DNA of 64,000 nt. It comes from Spongilla lacustris (Eukaryota; Porifera; Demospongiae; Spongillida; Spongillidae). Within the stretch, counting starts at the first letter, position 1; the number at the start of each line of letters is the position of its first letter. Location: positions 8,773,254 to 8,837,253 of the forward strand of contig OX442415.1 of NCBI GenBank assembly GCA_949361645.1, written 5' to 3'. The notes under the pieces are model-generated. The model was not told the origin of the DNA. It did not search any database and worked only from the letters and a program-made list of their open reading frames with translations. Shown here piece by piece: positions 10,199 through 22,091 of the stretch. A program made the translations under genes and the position numbers.

Positions 10199-13100
10199 AT
10201 GATTATAGATCTACATGTAGATATGAAATTTTATCTATACCGGAAATCTATTACTCCTTCACCCGGTTCTTTCGTTGCCCATCATTTTGATAGTCCAAAC
10301 CAGCTACATGTATCAGCATTAATCCCAGAGCCTAAATCACCTGGACAGGGTCCTTCCTTTCCTTCAGGCTCCCACTTCACCCTTAATGAATTCCAGTTCC
10401 AACAATCCTTGGCCCCTTCCTCCCAGTATGGGTCACAATCTCCAACTTGTTGCAAGTGCTACACCTCAGGTGCTCGTTGCACATCTTGTAAGTGTTGTCG
10501 AGAGGGGCACCCATGTGTGAACTGTTACCCGGGAAGAAGTGGGAAATGTGCTAACGTTGTTCTCTCAAGCACTGTCATCCTACCTGCATCTATACCACAA
10601 TTAGAGACTGTTCTCCAACCCAATAGCTTGAATTCTCTTTCCAACAATCAGGGACAAGATTTACAGCCATCTATGCCTTAGACACCCTCACCTCAGAGTC
10701 CACCGTCTCTCACAGAAGAACAGGATTACAATGTCACTAGGCCACTCTCTCTCAACACCCCCTGTAACTCTGCAATGACTCCACACACATCTTTTCCATC
10801 ATTGTTTGCTCCACTACCATGCCTTAGCAATGGCCATTCCAGTCCAGACTCTTCTATTTTGGAATTAACAGCTAATGATCCACTGCCAACACAGTCACAT
10901 GTACGTGATGTACTACTTGAGCAGAGTGAAGTCCCGTCCTCTAGCCAACACCCCCATAAGAAATCCTGTCCAGTCCAAGGCTGCCAACAACTCATTGCTC
11001 CCACCATGTGGCGTCAACATATGACCTTACATGCTCAAGGTTTCTTCTCTGGTGCAGTACCTGGCTCTTGGCTTCAAGAACAAGATCTTTTCGTTTGTCC
11101 CAATTGTCAGCAGCTGGTGGCTAATTCACGCCATTCTTCTCATCTTCGCAAATGCACACATGCCAATGCTGCACCTCCTAGTCTGTCCCCTCTCGGTGTC
11201 CAAGTAGCCGATCCTTCTCTTTTCCCCCTACCCACATTTGAATCTGTGTGTAATCTACCAGGCCGTACAGTTCGGCACATCCCTTTGAAGGACAGACTTT
11301 CATTTGCTCTTGCTTTGTCTTCTGCCTTGAGGTCTGCTGTGCATGACAACTCTGAGGATGCTTGGCTGAAGTTGTTAATGCTGCCTAAATGTGTTCTTCT
11401 TGCTCCAAAACGTGCAGGCAGACATCACAAGCCTGTGTCTATCAGTCGTCTATGCGCCCAATGGTCCAAAGGTGAGTTTAGAGCACTATGGAATAGAGCA
11501 TCCAATCATTCCCCTGGCCCCATGCGTCCTACCTCTAACCACAAATCTTCAAGGGTCCAGACAGCAGTTTCTCTTGCTAGGGAGGGACTTTTATCTAAGG
11601 CTTGTCAGACGCTAACTTCTTCGGGCCTGGCCCCCAACAACAACACCACATGGAATCTATTGGTCTCCAAGCATCCCAAAGGAACCCCTCCCACTCCTCC
11701 CACAGCACCTCTCTTAGCTGCCCCTTACCTTCCAACAGACTTCAACATCATGGCCGTATTGCACTCCTTTCCAAAGGATACAGCGTGTGGCCCCTCAGGT
11801 CTCCGCATACAGCATCTGATAGAAGCAGCAGAGGTTCCCCTTCAGTTCCCAATATGTGCTGTACTTAGGGAGGTGGTTAATTTGCTTATCTCGGGCAAGG
11901 TTCCTGTACATGTGGCTAGGTTCCTTGCAGGGGGCAACCTAGTGGCTCTGGAGAATAACAAACCCAACTGCCCCCCCGACATCCGGCCTATTGCAGTTGG
12001 AGAGGCTATTTGATGTCTGGTTGAGAAATGCCTATGCTCCACTTCCTCGCTCCTTTTCAACTTGGGGTAGCTTGTCAAGGGGGTGCAGAAAAGATTATTC
12101 ATGGCCTCAGAAGCTGTGTGGACGAACATTGGCAGGAGGTTGATTTTGCAGTATTGAAGATAGATTTGCTCAATGCATTTAATCGGGTATCAAGGCAGGC
12201 CGTCCTGAATGCTTGTGCCCTTCACATCCCAGAGCTGCTCCCATGGTCTCAATGGTGCTATGGACAACATCCCGCTTTGTGGCACTCTTTGGGTACTATT
12301 TCATCAGAAATAGGTGTACAACAAGGCGATCCCCTAGGTCCCCTTCTTTTTTGTCTTGTATTGCATCAGCAATTGCGGAGGATGTTGACTGTGAATCGCT
12401 ATTGTTTCACCACTGGTATATTGATGATGGTGTTGTTGCAGAGCCTGTTGCAGCCATTACTCAGGTTCTCGCCATCATCCAAGTACGAGGACCACCACTC
12501 GGCCTCAATATCAACATTGCCAAATGTGAGGTGTTCAGTTTGAGGGATCTAAGTTCTTTCCCAGAGGAGATGAGGCGATCGAATGTGCATCACTTTGAGA
12601 TCCTAGGGGCTCCCATAGGGGATTTAGTGTTCTGCGCAAAATTTGTAGCGCAGAAACAGTCAGAGGCTTCCAAGTTGCTAAAGGAGTTAGAAGCTGTGGG
12701 TTCTATCGACCCCCAGGTGGCCCTACTTCTTCTCAGGCAATGTGGGAGCTATTGCAGACTAGTTCACTTAGCTAGGAACACTCCACCTCTCCTAGTCAAT
12801 GAGGCCTTTGCCTTGTTTGATGATGGTGTGCAGCAATGCTTTTCGAAATGCACTGCAGTGGATGCTTCCGCTGCCACCTGGCAACAGGCTCAACTGAGCT
12901 TGAAAAGAGGGGGTTTAGGGCTTCGGAGCTTAAGTTTCCACTCTCCTGCAGCTTACATTGCTTCATTTTTGTCCTCAGGCCTTTCTCCATCATCAGGTAC
13001 ATGTAGGTATTTATCCTCGTCATTGCACCTTTACAACAGTTTAGTAGACCCCCCAAGATTCTCTCACCCCTGAGTCTATAGGTGATTCTCCTCTTTCACA

Positions 13101-13961
13101 GAAGGTTCAGTCTTCCAAGATAGAAGAACAACAGTTCAATAATCTTTTTCACAATGCATCTGTGACTGACAGGGCTCGTCTTTTGTCCATCTCTTCCCCT
13201 CATGCCTCTGCTTGGCTGTCAGTCACTTCCTCCCCACGACTCAACCTCCACTTGGAGCCTGCTGAGTTTCAAGTAGCACTTAAGTGGTGATTGCATGGGT
13301 ATTCCAGTGGTCCAAGGCCAAAGTTGCCCTCACTGTCCTTCAGTCCTGTGTGTTGGATGACTTTGGCCATCACCCCCTCACTTGCAAACATGGAGGGGAT
13401 GTGGTTTCGCGACACAATAAGCTCAGGGATGTGTTTTATGACTTCTGCCAACGTGCTTGCTTGGGTCCACGTCTGGAAATGGGTTGCGGGGCGGGATCTG
13501 ATTCTCAATCCCGCCCAGCAGATGTTCTTGTTCCTAACTGGGACCTTGGCAAGCCGGCTGCCTTTGACTTGTCCGTCACGTCTACGCTACAATCAAGTGT
13601 TCTGCTAGAAGCGAGCGTGACGGCTGGTTCGGCAGCCCTGTTGGCTGAGAACAGAAAACACAACAGCAGCGACAAAAAGTGTGATGAATTGGGGTGGGCT
13701 TGTATCCCACTTGTTGTTGAGACCTACGGGTGTTGGGGGGCTGAAGCAGTGGCAGCATTATCAAAGCTTGCAGGTCGTCTCTCCATCAGGAATAATGAAC
13801 TAAAGTCCAAGACCATTTTTAGCCTGTACAGCCGCCTAGGGTTGACATTAGTAAGGGCGAACTGTAGAGCTATCCTATCTAGGTTAACATGACTGTTGAA
13901 GGACTTACTTTAGTGTATATAATAATATGTGCATTTATTCCTTTCATGTATTCTCTTATTC
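10199..13961 (+). mobile_element. Degenerate R2/RLE-type non-LTR retrotransposon
   Basis: One long Pol-like protein is traceable with breaks. The N-terminus has a Cys-rich segment (CTSCKCCREGHPCVNC, about 10480) and two zinc-finger-like motifs (CPVQGCQQL...HMTLH; CPNCQQLV...HLRKC). Reverse transcriptase follows with TACGPSGLRIQHL (about 11780), GVQQGDPLGPLLFCLVLH (about 12315) and the YIDDG active site (about 12420). The C-terminus has CKHGGDVVSRHN and a RPADVLVPNW...AFDLSVTS nuclease motif, as in restriction-like endonucleases of the R2/NeSL group. Lesions are an in-frame TAG at 10679, TGA at 12011, frameshifts near 12040 and 12370, and stops between 13.07 and 13.28 kb. The 3' end near 13961 is inferred from the truncated copies in the NLR introns. 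Confidence 0.72.
13284..13892 (+). pseudogene. RLE endonuclease domain of the R2-like element
   Basis: This 202-residue open frame is the best-preserved part of the element. It contains the Cys/His motif CKHGGDVVSRHNKLRD, then RPADVLVPNWDLGKPAAFDL and SVTS, the PD-(D/E)XK-like core, followed by a conserved GWACIPLVVETYGCWG segment. In intact elements this domain nicks the target DNA before target-primed reverse transcription. Confidence 0.65.
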
Positions 13962-14138
13962 ATTCATCTTATTTATATAAACCGGTAACGTTTTATTAAT
14001 CTATTCGTTCCTTCAATTCGATGTGCATGCATGTGGCGCGTAGCATAGGCGGCGGAAGGACATTTAGGTCCTGGGGGGGGGGGCGCGGAAAAGTAAAACT
14101 GGGGGGAGGAGGTTCCCTTGCGATTGGCCGAATACGAA

Positions 14139-14170
<32 letters not shown>

Positions 14171-14382
14171 CGGTGCATGGGGTCCCCACTACTGGATGCC
14201 TCTTCTATATACAACGGCGTTTCCACCCGGCACTCTCGTCTAGCGGCCGAGGCACCTCCCTCTCGCCAGCAAGGGGGTGTGGGGGAGTGCTGTAAGTCCC
14301 CAGACCCCCAAAAGCTTTCACACTTTACGCTTCAAATCCGGCTAAAAATTAGTCGGCTGCCGTGCGAATACATGAACACGTA

Positions 14383-14582
14383 CCCCCACCGAAAAAAAAT
14401 GGCCCGTGTTTAAACGAGGGTATATCTTCTTCGTACTCGTTAACGCGTACGCTAGCTTCCATGTACCTGTTTAAACATTTCAGGAAAGAACTGGTACTCC
14501 AACAGGATAGCACGCAGCTGTGTCCACAACTACGTCGATACGCTCGTTTAAACACGGGCCATTTAAATATTTTCGGTGGGGG
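14383..14582. mobile_element. 200-bp MITE with ~35-bp inverted ends
   Basis: Ends CCCCCACCGAAAAAAAATGG (then CCCGTGTTTAAACGAG) and the reverse complement CTCGTTTAAACACGGGCCAT...TTTTCGGTGGGGG. The middle contains no recognisable coding sequence. Confidence 0.6.
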
Positions 14583-14845
14583 CGGAGGGGCGATATATCT
14601 CGGTGGACAATATAAATATAATTTTTCACGCATGTATCTTAAAAAGAATACGCGCAAGCTATAGCACCATACGAAAGTTCATTGCGACAACAAAGCCTGG
14701 TTCGATGTAGCGAAGCGGTTTATGACCGGTGTTTTATCTTATATGGTTTTATGCTACATCAGAGATAATATATACATTATCTCTGGCTACATTCAAGCGC
14801 ATGCGTTATTTATAACGCACGCTCTATATACCATTAATTAGAATA

Positions 14846-15635
14846 TGGGATCGTTCACGACCTATCGCAAAAAAATGTTATAAAAATGGCATTACGTTTG
14901 AATTGCTATAACTTTCGAACGGTTAAAGTTATCACCCTCCTATTTTCAGCACTTCATACTGCCCCATTTATCTATGGTAATGTACATTTGGGGTCTTGAA
15001 TATGCTTCATGCCAGTATAGCGACATCCGATACCCCAAAATGTTCAAGCTCGCCCTAACTTTCGCTAGAAATACTCAAATCGCTCCAAATTCGGTTTGTA
15101 CATAAAGAGGTCCCTTAGCTAATGGATTGTTCTGTTCGTTAATTTTTATGCCATCTGTTACGGAGATACAGTTGAACAAACTACGTGCACGTTTTCCCCG
15201 CCAATGATTTGAGCAAATCGCGTCCCGCTCAATGTATGGGGAGGCGGTGGTTATATCATTGGCGTGAATAGAGCGGGAAAAAGTGCACGTAGTTTATTCA
15301 ACTGTATCTCCATAACGGATGACATAAAAAATAGAACAATCCAATAGCTAAGGGACCTCTTTATGTGCAACCGAATTTGGAGCAATTTGAGTATTCCTGC
15401 CGAAAGTTAGCGCGAGTTTGAACCCTTTGGGGTATCGGATGTCGCTATACTGGCATGGAGCATGTTCAAGATCCCAAAATGTACTATACCATAGATACAT
15501 GGTGTAGTATGAAGTGCCGAAAATAGGAAGTTGATAGCTTTAACCGTTCGAAAGTTACAGCAATTCAAACGTAATGCCATTTTTAACATTTTTTTATAAT
15601 ATGCGCTTAGGTCCCTTTTCTCGTGAACGATCCCA
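14846..15635. mobile_element. Long-armed fold-back element, copy 1 (790 bp)
   Basis: Left arm about 14846-15208, right arm about 15254-15635, complementary over almost their whole length, with a spacer of about 45 bp. Ends are TGGGATCGTTCACGA / TCGTGAACGATCCCA, flanked by TA on both sides. No coding capacity was recognised. A related copy is at 57675-58485. Confidence 0.82.
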
Positions 15636-15639
15636 TATA

Positions 15640-15772
15640 ACTCGCGGAAGTCATGCATGCTTACAGAATTTAAGCTGTACTACCAATGCAAAATCTGGGA
15701 GGGGGGAGGGTGGGGTGGGGGGTGGGGGGTGAATGATACTTCCGACCCCCCCTCCCCCCGTATAGCAAAAGT

Positions 15773-15807
<35 letters not shown>

Positions 15808-16250
15808 AAACTGCCGCAAAAGCCCCTAGCCCTCCCCCGTCTCCGCCGACTATGCATAGGCGCACGCTAACTTAATAACTGAATCCCTGAACAATACTGA
15901 ACAAAGTTTCAGCCTTTATATGACACCGCCCCCCCCCCCCCCCGCTAACTTAATAACTGAATCCCTGAACAATACTGAACAATGTTTCAGCCTTTATATG
16001 ACACCGCCCCCCCCCCATAGCCCCATTCCTAGATCCGCCGGATACTACTAGTACGTACCAGAGGACTCCTAATTTTTTAATCAGAATATTCTTTGTTGTA
16101 TTTAAAGCACATCATGCACAAACAATCAACTGGCCTGTACATCACCTGTGGCCAGCTGCCTAGGTACTACGGCTAGATGGCCTGAGATGCATACATGGAC
16201 TGTACAATACAGAAACTGCTTATTAAGGTCTGGGCACCCAAATCAACTAC
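15640..16250. other. G-rich and duplicated non-coding stretch
   Basis: Holds poly-G/poly-C runs and a nearly exact 68-bp direct repeat (GCTAACTTAATAACTGAATC, first near 15867 and again near 15945). It ends near a TCCTAGATCCGCC word complementary to GGCGGATCTAG at 9978. No gene. Confidence 0.6.
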
Positions 16251-16355
16251 TCATGTTCGTATGTATTTTAAAAAAACTCGGATAGCAAGCTGCTGGTGTT
16301 GTGGATGGGACATACAGCACAATCACTAAAACTAGATAAGTGTTTTCCAAAGTGT

Positions 16356-16554
16356 TCAGGAGTGGCTGTGAACGATGTTGTGTGGCAGCCAGTTGATCTG
16401 TGTGCTCCAGGCCTTCTTCAGGCACTCCTGTATCTGCTGTCTGAAGTGGTCAGCTGCCTGCTCCTCACTCCTGTCCAGCACCATGACACTCTTTTAAGTT
16501 TAGGTAGTCCAGGTCCTTGATGCTGGTGAGCTCAGGGATGCCTGTACACTTCAT
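16356..16554 (-). pseudogene. Class I PI3K catalytic subunit, C-terminal exon with 1-nt frameshift
   Basis: After a CCCCCAG acceptor the frame reads MKCTGIPELTSIKDLDYLNL. One base further on (an extra A in a run near 16497) it must shift to continue SVMVLDRSEEQAADHFRQQI and WSTQINWLPHNIVHSHS-stop. The pattern IPELTS..D..YL, D+SEE.A..HF and W.T.+NW..H matches the C-terminal tail of p110 lipid kinases. Class I PI3Ks make PIP3 at the plasma membrane. The frameshift means pseudogenisation or an assembly error. Confidence 0.68.
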
Positions 16555-17042
16555 CTGGGGGGGGAGGGGGAAGGGAAACATTGTTTATTCATCACCAACA
16601 TTACATCATACCCATTCCTACCCGCCCCTCCCACCAGGTCCCATGGCACCCCATGTTGTAAGGCCACAGGGGTGGTAGGTGCCCCCCTGGCCACAACTGA
16701 GACAACGCACCCACATGGGTCTGGAGACTGGGGTAGTGACATCCACACAGTGGCTGTGTGGGCTATTCTTGAAAACCTGTATACATGGCCATCCATGTAC
16801 AAAATACTATTTGATTCCTCCCAATGCACTGAAGTATAAAGCTGACTTAAAATTTTGCATCCCTTATTCAAGTTAACATGCCTTGAATTTTAAGTTCATT
16901 TGTCATTTAAAGTCACATGATCTCCTACCTCCACCAAAGTATTTAAACATTACTTGCTCCCATTCTCCTGCTTCACTGCACACCCCATGCCAGCTCTTTC
17001 TTCATCAATAGCAGAAATTACTGTCTTTAGGAATCAAACAGA

Positions 17043-17370
17043 ATGGTCTATGTGGTGCACATGGTGTACATGTATGTGGTCTATGTGGTGTACATGGTGT
17101 ACATGTATGTAGTGTATGTGGTGTACATGTATGTGGTGTACATGGTGTACATGTATGTGGTGTATGTGGTGTACATGTATGTGGTGCACATGGTGTACAT
17201 GTATGTGGTGTATGTGGTATACATGGTGTACATGGTGTACATGTATGTGGTGTATGTGGTGTACATGTATGTGGTGTACATGGTGTACATGTATGTGGTG
17301 TATGTGGTGTACATGGTGTACATGTATGTGGTGTACATGGTGTACATGTATGTGGTGTTTGTGGTGTTTG
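17043..17370. repeat. TGTGGTGTACATG minisatellite
   Basis: Irregular tandem array of 12-15-bp units built from GTGGTGTACATG, GTACATGTATGTG and GTGGTGTATGTG. Its open frames on both strands ([10 protein letters not shown] type) are by-products of the repeat. Confidence 0.85.
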
Positions 17371-17514
17371 TTGATTTTTAATTTCAGATTTGTGTTGAGT
17401 ACATTTGCGGATACAGGTTTAGAATTATAGTCTCACCACTCACCCTTACCTCACCCTCCCAAGGTTGGGGATGTGTGACAGAGGTTGGCCGCCTCCTCCC
17501 CAGACCCTGTTCCC

Positions 17515-17680
17515 CAGACTTGCCACAAGCAGCACTGGTAGCATGTACACATACCTGGCCAAGAATGAAGGTGTGAGGGAGGTAAGGAAAGAGGTCATCT
17601 TCCCCTCCCTCATACCACACCTCCCCCTCCTCATACCTGCTCACGGTGGAGCATCTTTCTGGTGGACTACCATCAGAGGA
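17515..17680. repeat. Segment duplicated at 22889-23075
   Basis: CTTGCCACAAGCAGCACTGG to CACACCTCCCCCTCCTCATA is repeated about 5.4 kb away with few changes. The plus strand could code TGSMYTYLAKNEGVRE up to a GTAAGG donor, but the family is not recognised. The repeat may be a duplicated exon or a non-coding repeat. Confidence 0.6.
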
Positions 17681-17954
17681 GTCGTCAAGCACCTATTATC
17701 CTCCACTTCCCGATTCACCTCTTTACCCCCTATGGAAGTATGGAAGTATGGAGGTATGGAGGTATGGAGGTATGGAAGTATGGAAGCATGGGAGAGTGGA
17801 GGAATTTGGCATCCATGCATAGTGTCAATAAAAGGTTCATAACACAAATAATTAATTACGCTACATTTGTATTTCATAACTTATAACAGTTGTGTTACAT
17901 TACTCCTCCTAATGCAGTTGTGGGCTTTGTACACACATAAGCATCTGGTTTTAA

Positions 17955-18651
17955 CACCGCGTCCACGAGTTAAGTGGGTACAAATTTAGGGGAAACTAAA
18001 AACCTAAAAGATCCGCTAGCAATAAAATCACAGGTACTGGTTTTAAGAGTAACCATTTACACTACGTTTGCATTATAATTTATAAGAGCTGCAACTATCG
18101 CAGTTTTGATGCACACACTTTAAATAGGCATATTGCGGTACTACACTTATCATTTTATCATTTTGCACCCCTTCCCTTCTTGACTGTAAATTCATAAGCA
18201 TACATGAGCCATCTATATCAATGCAGCTCTTGGTTTCCCTAATAATTAAAATTACATGTGCATGCAGACTCGCAAAACATCGTGTAAAGCACCCAAGTTA
18301 AAACGCACGCGGAAATGTATAGAGTTATTTAGACACGATAGAACACATGCACACAGTTAAAAAAATACATCGCTTACGACTGAAAATTGTAAAAGTTCAA
18401 CTTGGCTTATACAATGAGATTATTGCCGTTTTTCTACGATGATGAATTAAGGTTTCATCGGAATGGACCCCTTTTATATCGCCGCATTTGTAGCATCCAG
18501 CAAGCTGAATGATCTCTCACAAAATGCACCCAATGTTGTCTCAAAAGTTGTACTTTCACATCACTGTATTAATACCATCAGCGGACCTTTTAGTTTTTTT
18601 ACTTCCCCCAAAAACGGCTTAAATTTACCCACTTTACTCACGGACGCGGTG
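17955..18651. mobile_element. TTAA-flanked piggyBac-type MITE (697 bp)
   Basis: Inverted ends CACCGCGTCCACGAG / CTCACGGACGCGGTG are flanked on both sides by TTAA (17951-17954 and 18652-18655). TTAA duplication is diagnostic of piggyBac transposition. The inner parts of the ends (AAGTGGGTAAATTT-like) are also inverted over about 40 bp. No transposase inside. Confidence 0.65.
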
Positions 18652-18659
18652 TTAATTCT

Positions 18660-19500
18660 AACAAAGCGTCATGCATGTGTAACGCTGCATACATGTGTGC
18701 AGCGTTCACTGTTTACATGTAAATTCACACAGGGGACGTGACAAGTGGACACCAACCTCACCCTGCTTGTTACTGCATATCACAATACTTTGGTGGGTGA
18801 CAAGGACACACCCCTCCGTGTCCCACTCAAACCCGGGACCGACGAGGGTGTGTGTGAAGATCTGTTCTCTAGCATACAACGGTGGGTGGATCCTCACACT
18901 ACAAGGGGAAGGGGTGGGGCATGGGGAAGGGACAGAAGGATAACAGATCAAGTACATCTACAGTGGGCTGAAAGTTTACTAATATTACAAGCAGGCTCCA
19001 AAATAGCATGCGGTCATCGGCCATTTTCATGGTCTTGTGAGGACAGGTTGACTGTTCAAATTTTTTAAGTGCAAGCACAATCACAACCTTGATTGTACAT
19101 TAGTTGCTTGTGTTGTTCTATGTACAAAGTAATAAGGTTTATAATGTTGGCACTACCCATCTAAGCATAAGGACTTTATGTTACACCTCCGATGCCACTA
19201 CGGGCCATGACAGCTGCATGACAGCTGCTCAATTATAAAGCTATGAAATTTAAAACCAGTTGATGTGCATGAGGAAAGCACAGCCAAAAGAAGGACATTA
19301 TTTCTGACTCTGACAAGTGACCAAAGGATGGGATGGGGAGGAGGGAGAAAGGAGAGATGGAGAGGAGGGGATGGTAAGGAGGTGTGTTCAGCTGATGTTA
19401 AGAACATGTGAGCCTTTCCCACACACAACAACATCTCACACACACAAACCTAACAGATCCCATCCCCTAAGCAAGAGAGGTGTGGCTACAAACAAGCTCC
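18660..19500. other. PI3K-region spacer, no recognised gene
   Basis: Open frames here are short and unmatched. I see no domain motif. If the PI3K gene were collinear, its kinase exons would be expected between 16.6 and 19.5 kb; none was recognised. Confidence 0.5.
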
Positions 19501-19513
19501 CCTGAATACTTAC

Positions 19514-19620
19514 GCCACCATCTTCCTCCTGGTGATGTCCAGCTCATCATTGTTGGCAAACTGGAGCTGGTAGAGCCCTATCCCTATCATGGTACTGATC
19601 TCCATGTTGAGGGTCTTCTC
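19514..19620 (-). CDS. PI3K-like exon, end of adaptor-binding domain, out of order
   Basis: A 107-nt exon with a CCCATAG acceptor and GTAAGT donor encodes EKTLNMEISTMIGIGLYQLQ and NNDELDITRRKMVA. The pattern EK.L...I...IG.GL......DE....RRKM is the end of the p110 adaptor-binding domain. It belongs N-terminal to the Ras-binding and C2 exons, yet it lies downstream of both on this strand. Confidence 0.55.
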
Positions 19621-19825
19621 CTATGGGGGGATAGGTGGAGAGAGGGAAAAACCCCACACTCACATAAGTTTGTGTACATTGTAGTGTTTACTGTGTACCA
19701 AATTAACCCAATTTATTACGTGAGTAATACAGTACACCAACTCTTTATTGATGCATACATGTTACATGTACATACACATGGGTACACACCCACAACCACA
19801 CCCATAACCACACCCATAACCACAC

Positions 19826-20018
19826 CTTGGGAAGGTTCTTAAGCTGTACATCAAAGACCAGCCATTGGTTCCACCTCATGTAAGTGGTTGGGGCCATCTC
19901 AGCTGTGTGGCAGGTGGATCCCAATAAATGCCCACCATGGTAGATACCCATCTCCACGTAGACCACCGCATTGTCAACAGGTTCATACTTGAAATTGTCC
20001 AAACCAACGACCCTGACC
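19826..20018 (-). CDS. PI3K C2-domain exon
   Basis: A 193-nt exon (acceptor CTTGCAG, donor AAG|GTGTGG) encodes VRVVGLDNFKYEPVDNAVVY, VEMGIYHGGHLLGSTC and WNQWLVFDVQLKNLPK. This is the p110 C2 domain signature (YVE..LYHG..L, WN.WL.FD....LP). The phase joins it exactly to the exon at 20694-20812. Confidence 0.72.
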
Positions 20019-20693
20019 CTGCAAGGTCAAAGGTGTGAGATAGCACACCACCCCATACGTGTACATGTATGTACAAATGTGTACCCTTCTTATTGCCATA
20101 GTGATGGTTACCCAGAGGAATAGAACTTGTTAGGCTAATTGGCCAATTGGCCAGCAATAGTTGAATTTGGTTGGCCTTTTTAACAAACGGCCGGCCATTA
20201 TTTTGTGTTGCTAAATGTCTCCCATATACCCATGCTAGAGCTAAAGCACAAGCAAGTACCCACAAGGCTAGAGTGCATGGCAGCAAGCCATGGCTGCCTT
20301 GTGTAGGTGAGCAAGTTACTCACAAATCAAAGTTAGTTGCAAGCACATGTTAGTTACTAGTGCAGAACAATTTTACACACGCGAGCTGCCTACATGTGCC
20401 CACACTAAACATGTGTGTGATGACTACACAATGTGCGGGTTTTTCATCACTGGTAAGTGAGACTAGTGTACATGTACATGCCACTAATCACCATTGGAGG
20501 GACCAAGTTGAGTTACATACACACTGTACATGATATTCTCATTGTCTAAACTCAGTACTGCAATGACACACACTTTTATGAAAGTGCATCACAATCACTG
20601 AATAAAATCATCACTCAAAAGTACTGGGGCATATAAAATATTTCCTAAAATGTTTTGAAAATGGCCGGCTGCTAAATGTTCCTCTGGACGTAC

Positions 20694-20812
20694 CTGAACT
20701 TGTGTTGCATGTCCCATAGGGGCATGGTGAAGACCTGGGTGTGTTCCTTGGACATGATGGAGAGGTCCTTGTGTGTGCCCGTGAGCCCAGTGGAAGGGTC
20801 TATAAGGTTCCA
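20694..20812 (-). CDS. PI3K exon joining Ras-binding and C2 domains
   Basis: A 119-nt exon (acceptor CACTCCAG, donor TTCAG|GTACGT) encodes WNLIDPSTGLTGTHKDLSIM and FTMPLWDMQHKFR. In p110 proteins a W.L.D..TG.TG.H..L segment followed by F...LWD...KFR sits at the start of the C2 domain. The two-nucleotide carry-over is completed by the next exon (KFR-VRVVGLD). Confidence 0.72.
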
Positions 20813-20889
20813 CTGGAGTGGGGAGGAGGAAGAGGGGGAGGAGGAAGAAGGGGAGGAGGAAGAGGGGGAAAGGTAACAAGATAAGCACA

Positions 20890-21830
20890 TGTAAGATTGT
20901 TTACTTACAGGCTAATGGTATGGTCTATACACTCAACATCATAAATGTACATGTAGTAAATGTACATGTATATTGTTTGGCAACGTACATGTAGATGAAA
21001 AATTGATAACAAAAATAACCTCCTCCCCATGCCTCTGCATGTGACATCCCTACCTCCCTGCAAACTACCAATCTGATTCACGTTTATTGTGCACACTGTG
21101 CAACACACATAAACACAACCACATAACATCTACAGCACATGGAGTGAGGAAAAAACCCTTAGGTGCAGGAAAACCCTTTGGGACAAAACCTACACGGTCC
21201 TAAATTGTTTCTCTAATGTATGCTGTTGACCCCATCATACAGGAAGCAGCCTCTGTGCTGTCTAATGGAATGTGATGGGGACACCACCTACAGTGTAGCC
21301 CAAATGGTAATATGCCAAGCAAACCTTTGCACGCTTCGCAGTACGGACAATGAATGGAATATTTATTGAATGTATAAAGCCTGACAACACATTTTTCAGC
21401 AACATAGCCAACAAGATTTGTACTTTATATACATGTATACAAGTAATTCTTCCAGAGGTGATATGAAAATGGTTTACCAGACAGTATGAGATCATAGGTA
21501 AAAATACTGAGAGAAGTGAAGGATTGGGTACGTCTATAGAACCAATTGGAACTACAACATGGTGTTATTGCGGCCTATATGAGGATGTTGACGATATGAT
21601 CCAGTGTGACAATATGTCTAGCCCTATCACATGGTTTCACCTTACATGTCTGGAGGTTGCAAAAAATTCCAAAAGGAAAATGTTCAAGTAATTCACAGGC
21701 ATACTGTAATCTTACATGTGTACACTGCGTGCATTGAAGTTCAGTTAATGGCACAAAGTTCTGAAGGGCACATGTTACATAATGCTGCACACACAGCTAT
21801 AATGCAGTCTAATGTGCAAATACTGTTTGC
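20890..21830. other. Spacer without recognised gene
   Basis: Contains TACATGTA-rich sequence and short open frames with no recognisable motif. Confidence 0.5.
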
Positions 21831-21839
21831 TTAACTTTT

Positions 21840-22091
21840 ATTAATAAAGTGATAGGAATCACATCTTGAAGTAACGTGTACTTCTTTTTTTAGTTGGCCA
21901 ATAACACGTTCCACATGACCTCGCACATGACAAATGTCACGGGACCAGTCCACCTCATGCCTGGTGAGTTGCTTCCTCCCTTTTGTAAAAGGAGGAATGC
22001 AGACCTCTGCACTGTACAAACCACCATCAATTGTGAATCCTTTATCCACAAGTACCAAGTCACCTGGTGATTGTAGATCTGTAGTATACAT
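21840..22091 (-). pseudogene. DDE_Tnp_4-like transposase fragment
   Basis: The minus frame encodes LQSPGDLVLVDKGFTIDGGL, CIPPFTKGRKQLTRHEVDWS and VRGHVERVIGQLKKE. The D+GF..., IPPF..G+.QL and R.HVER.IG.LK patterns are those of Harbinger/ISL2EU-type DDE transposases, with the second D and final E of the catalytic triad visible. Only the C-terminal third is present. Confidence 0.65.

Noticed and set aside
17043..17430. Open frames of [10 protein letters not shown] or MYTTYMYTM type on both strands
   Set aside because: They are products of a TGTGGTGTACATG minisatellite and carry no independent coding signal.
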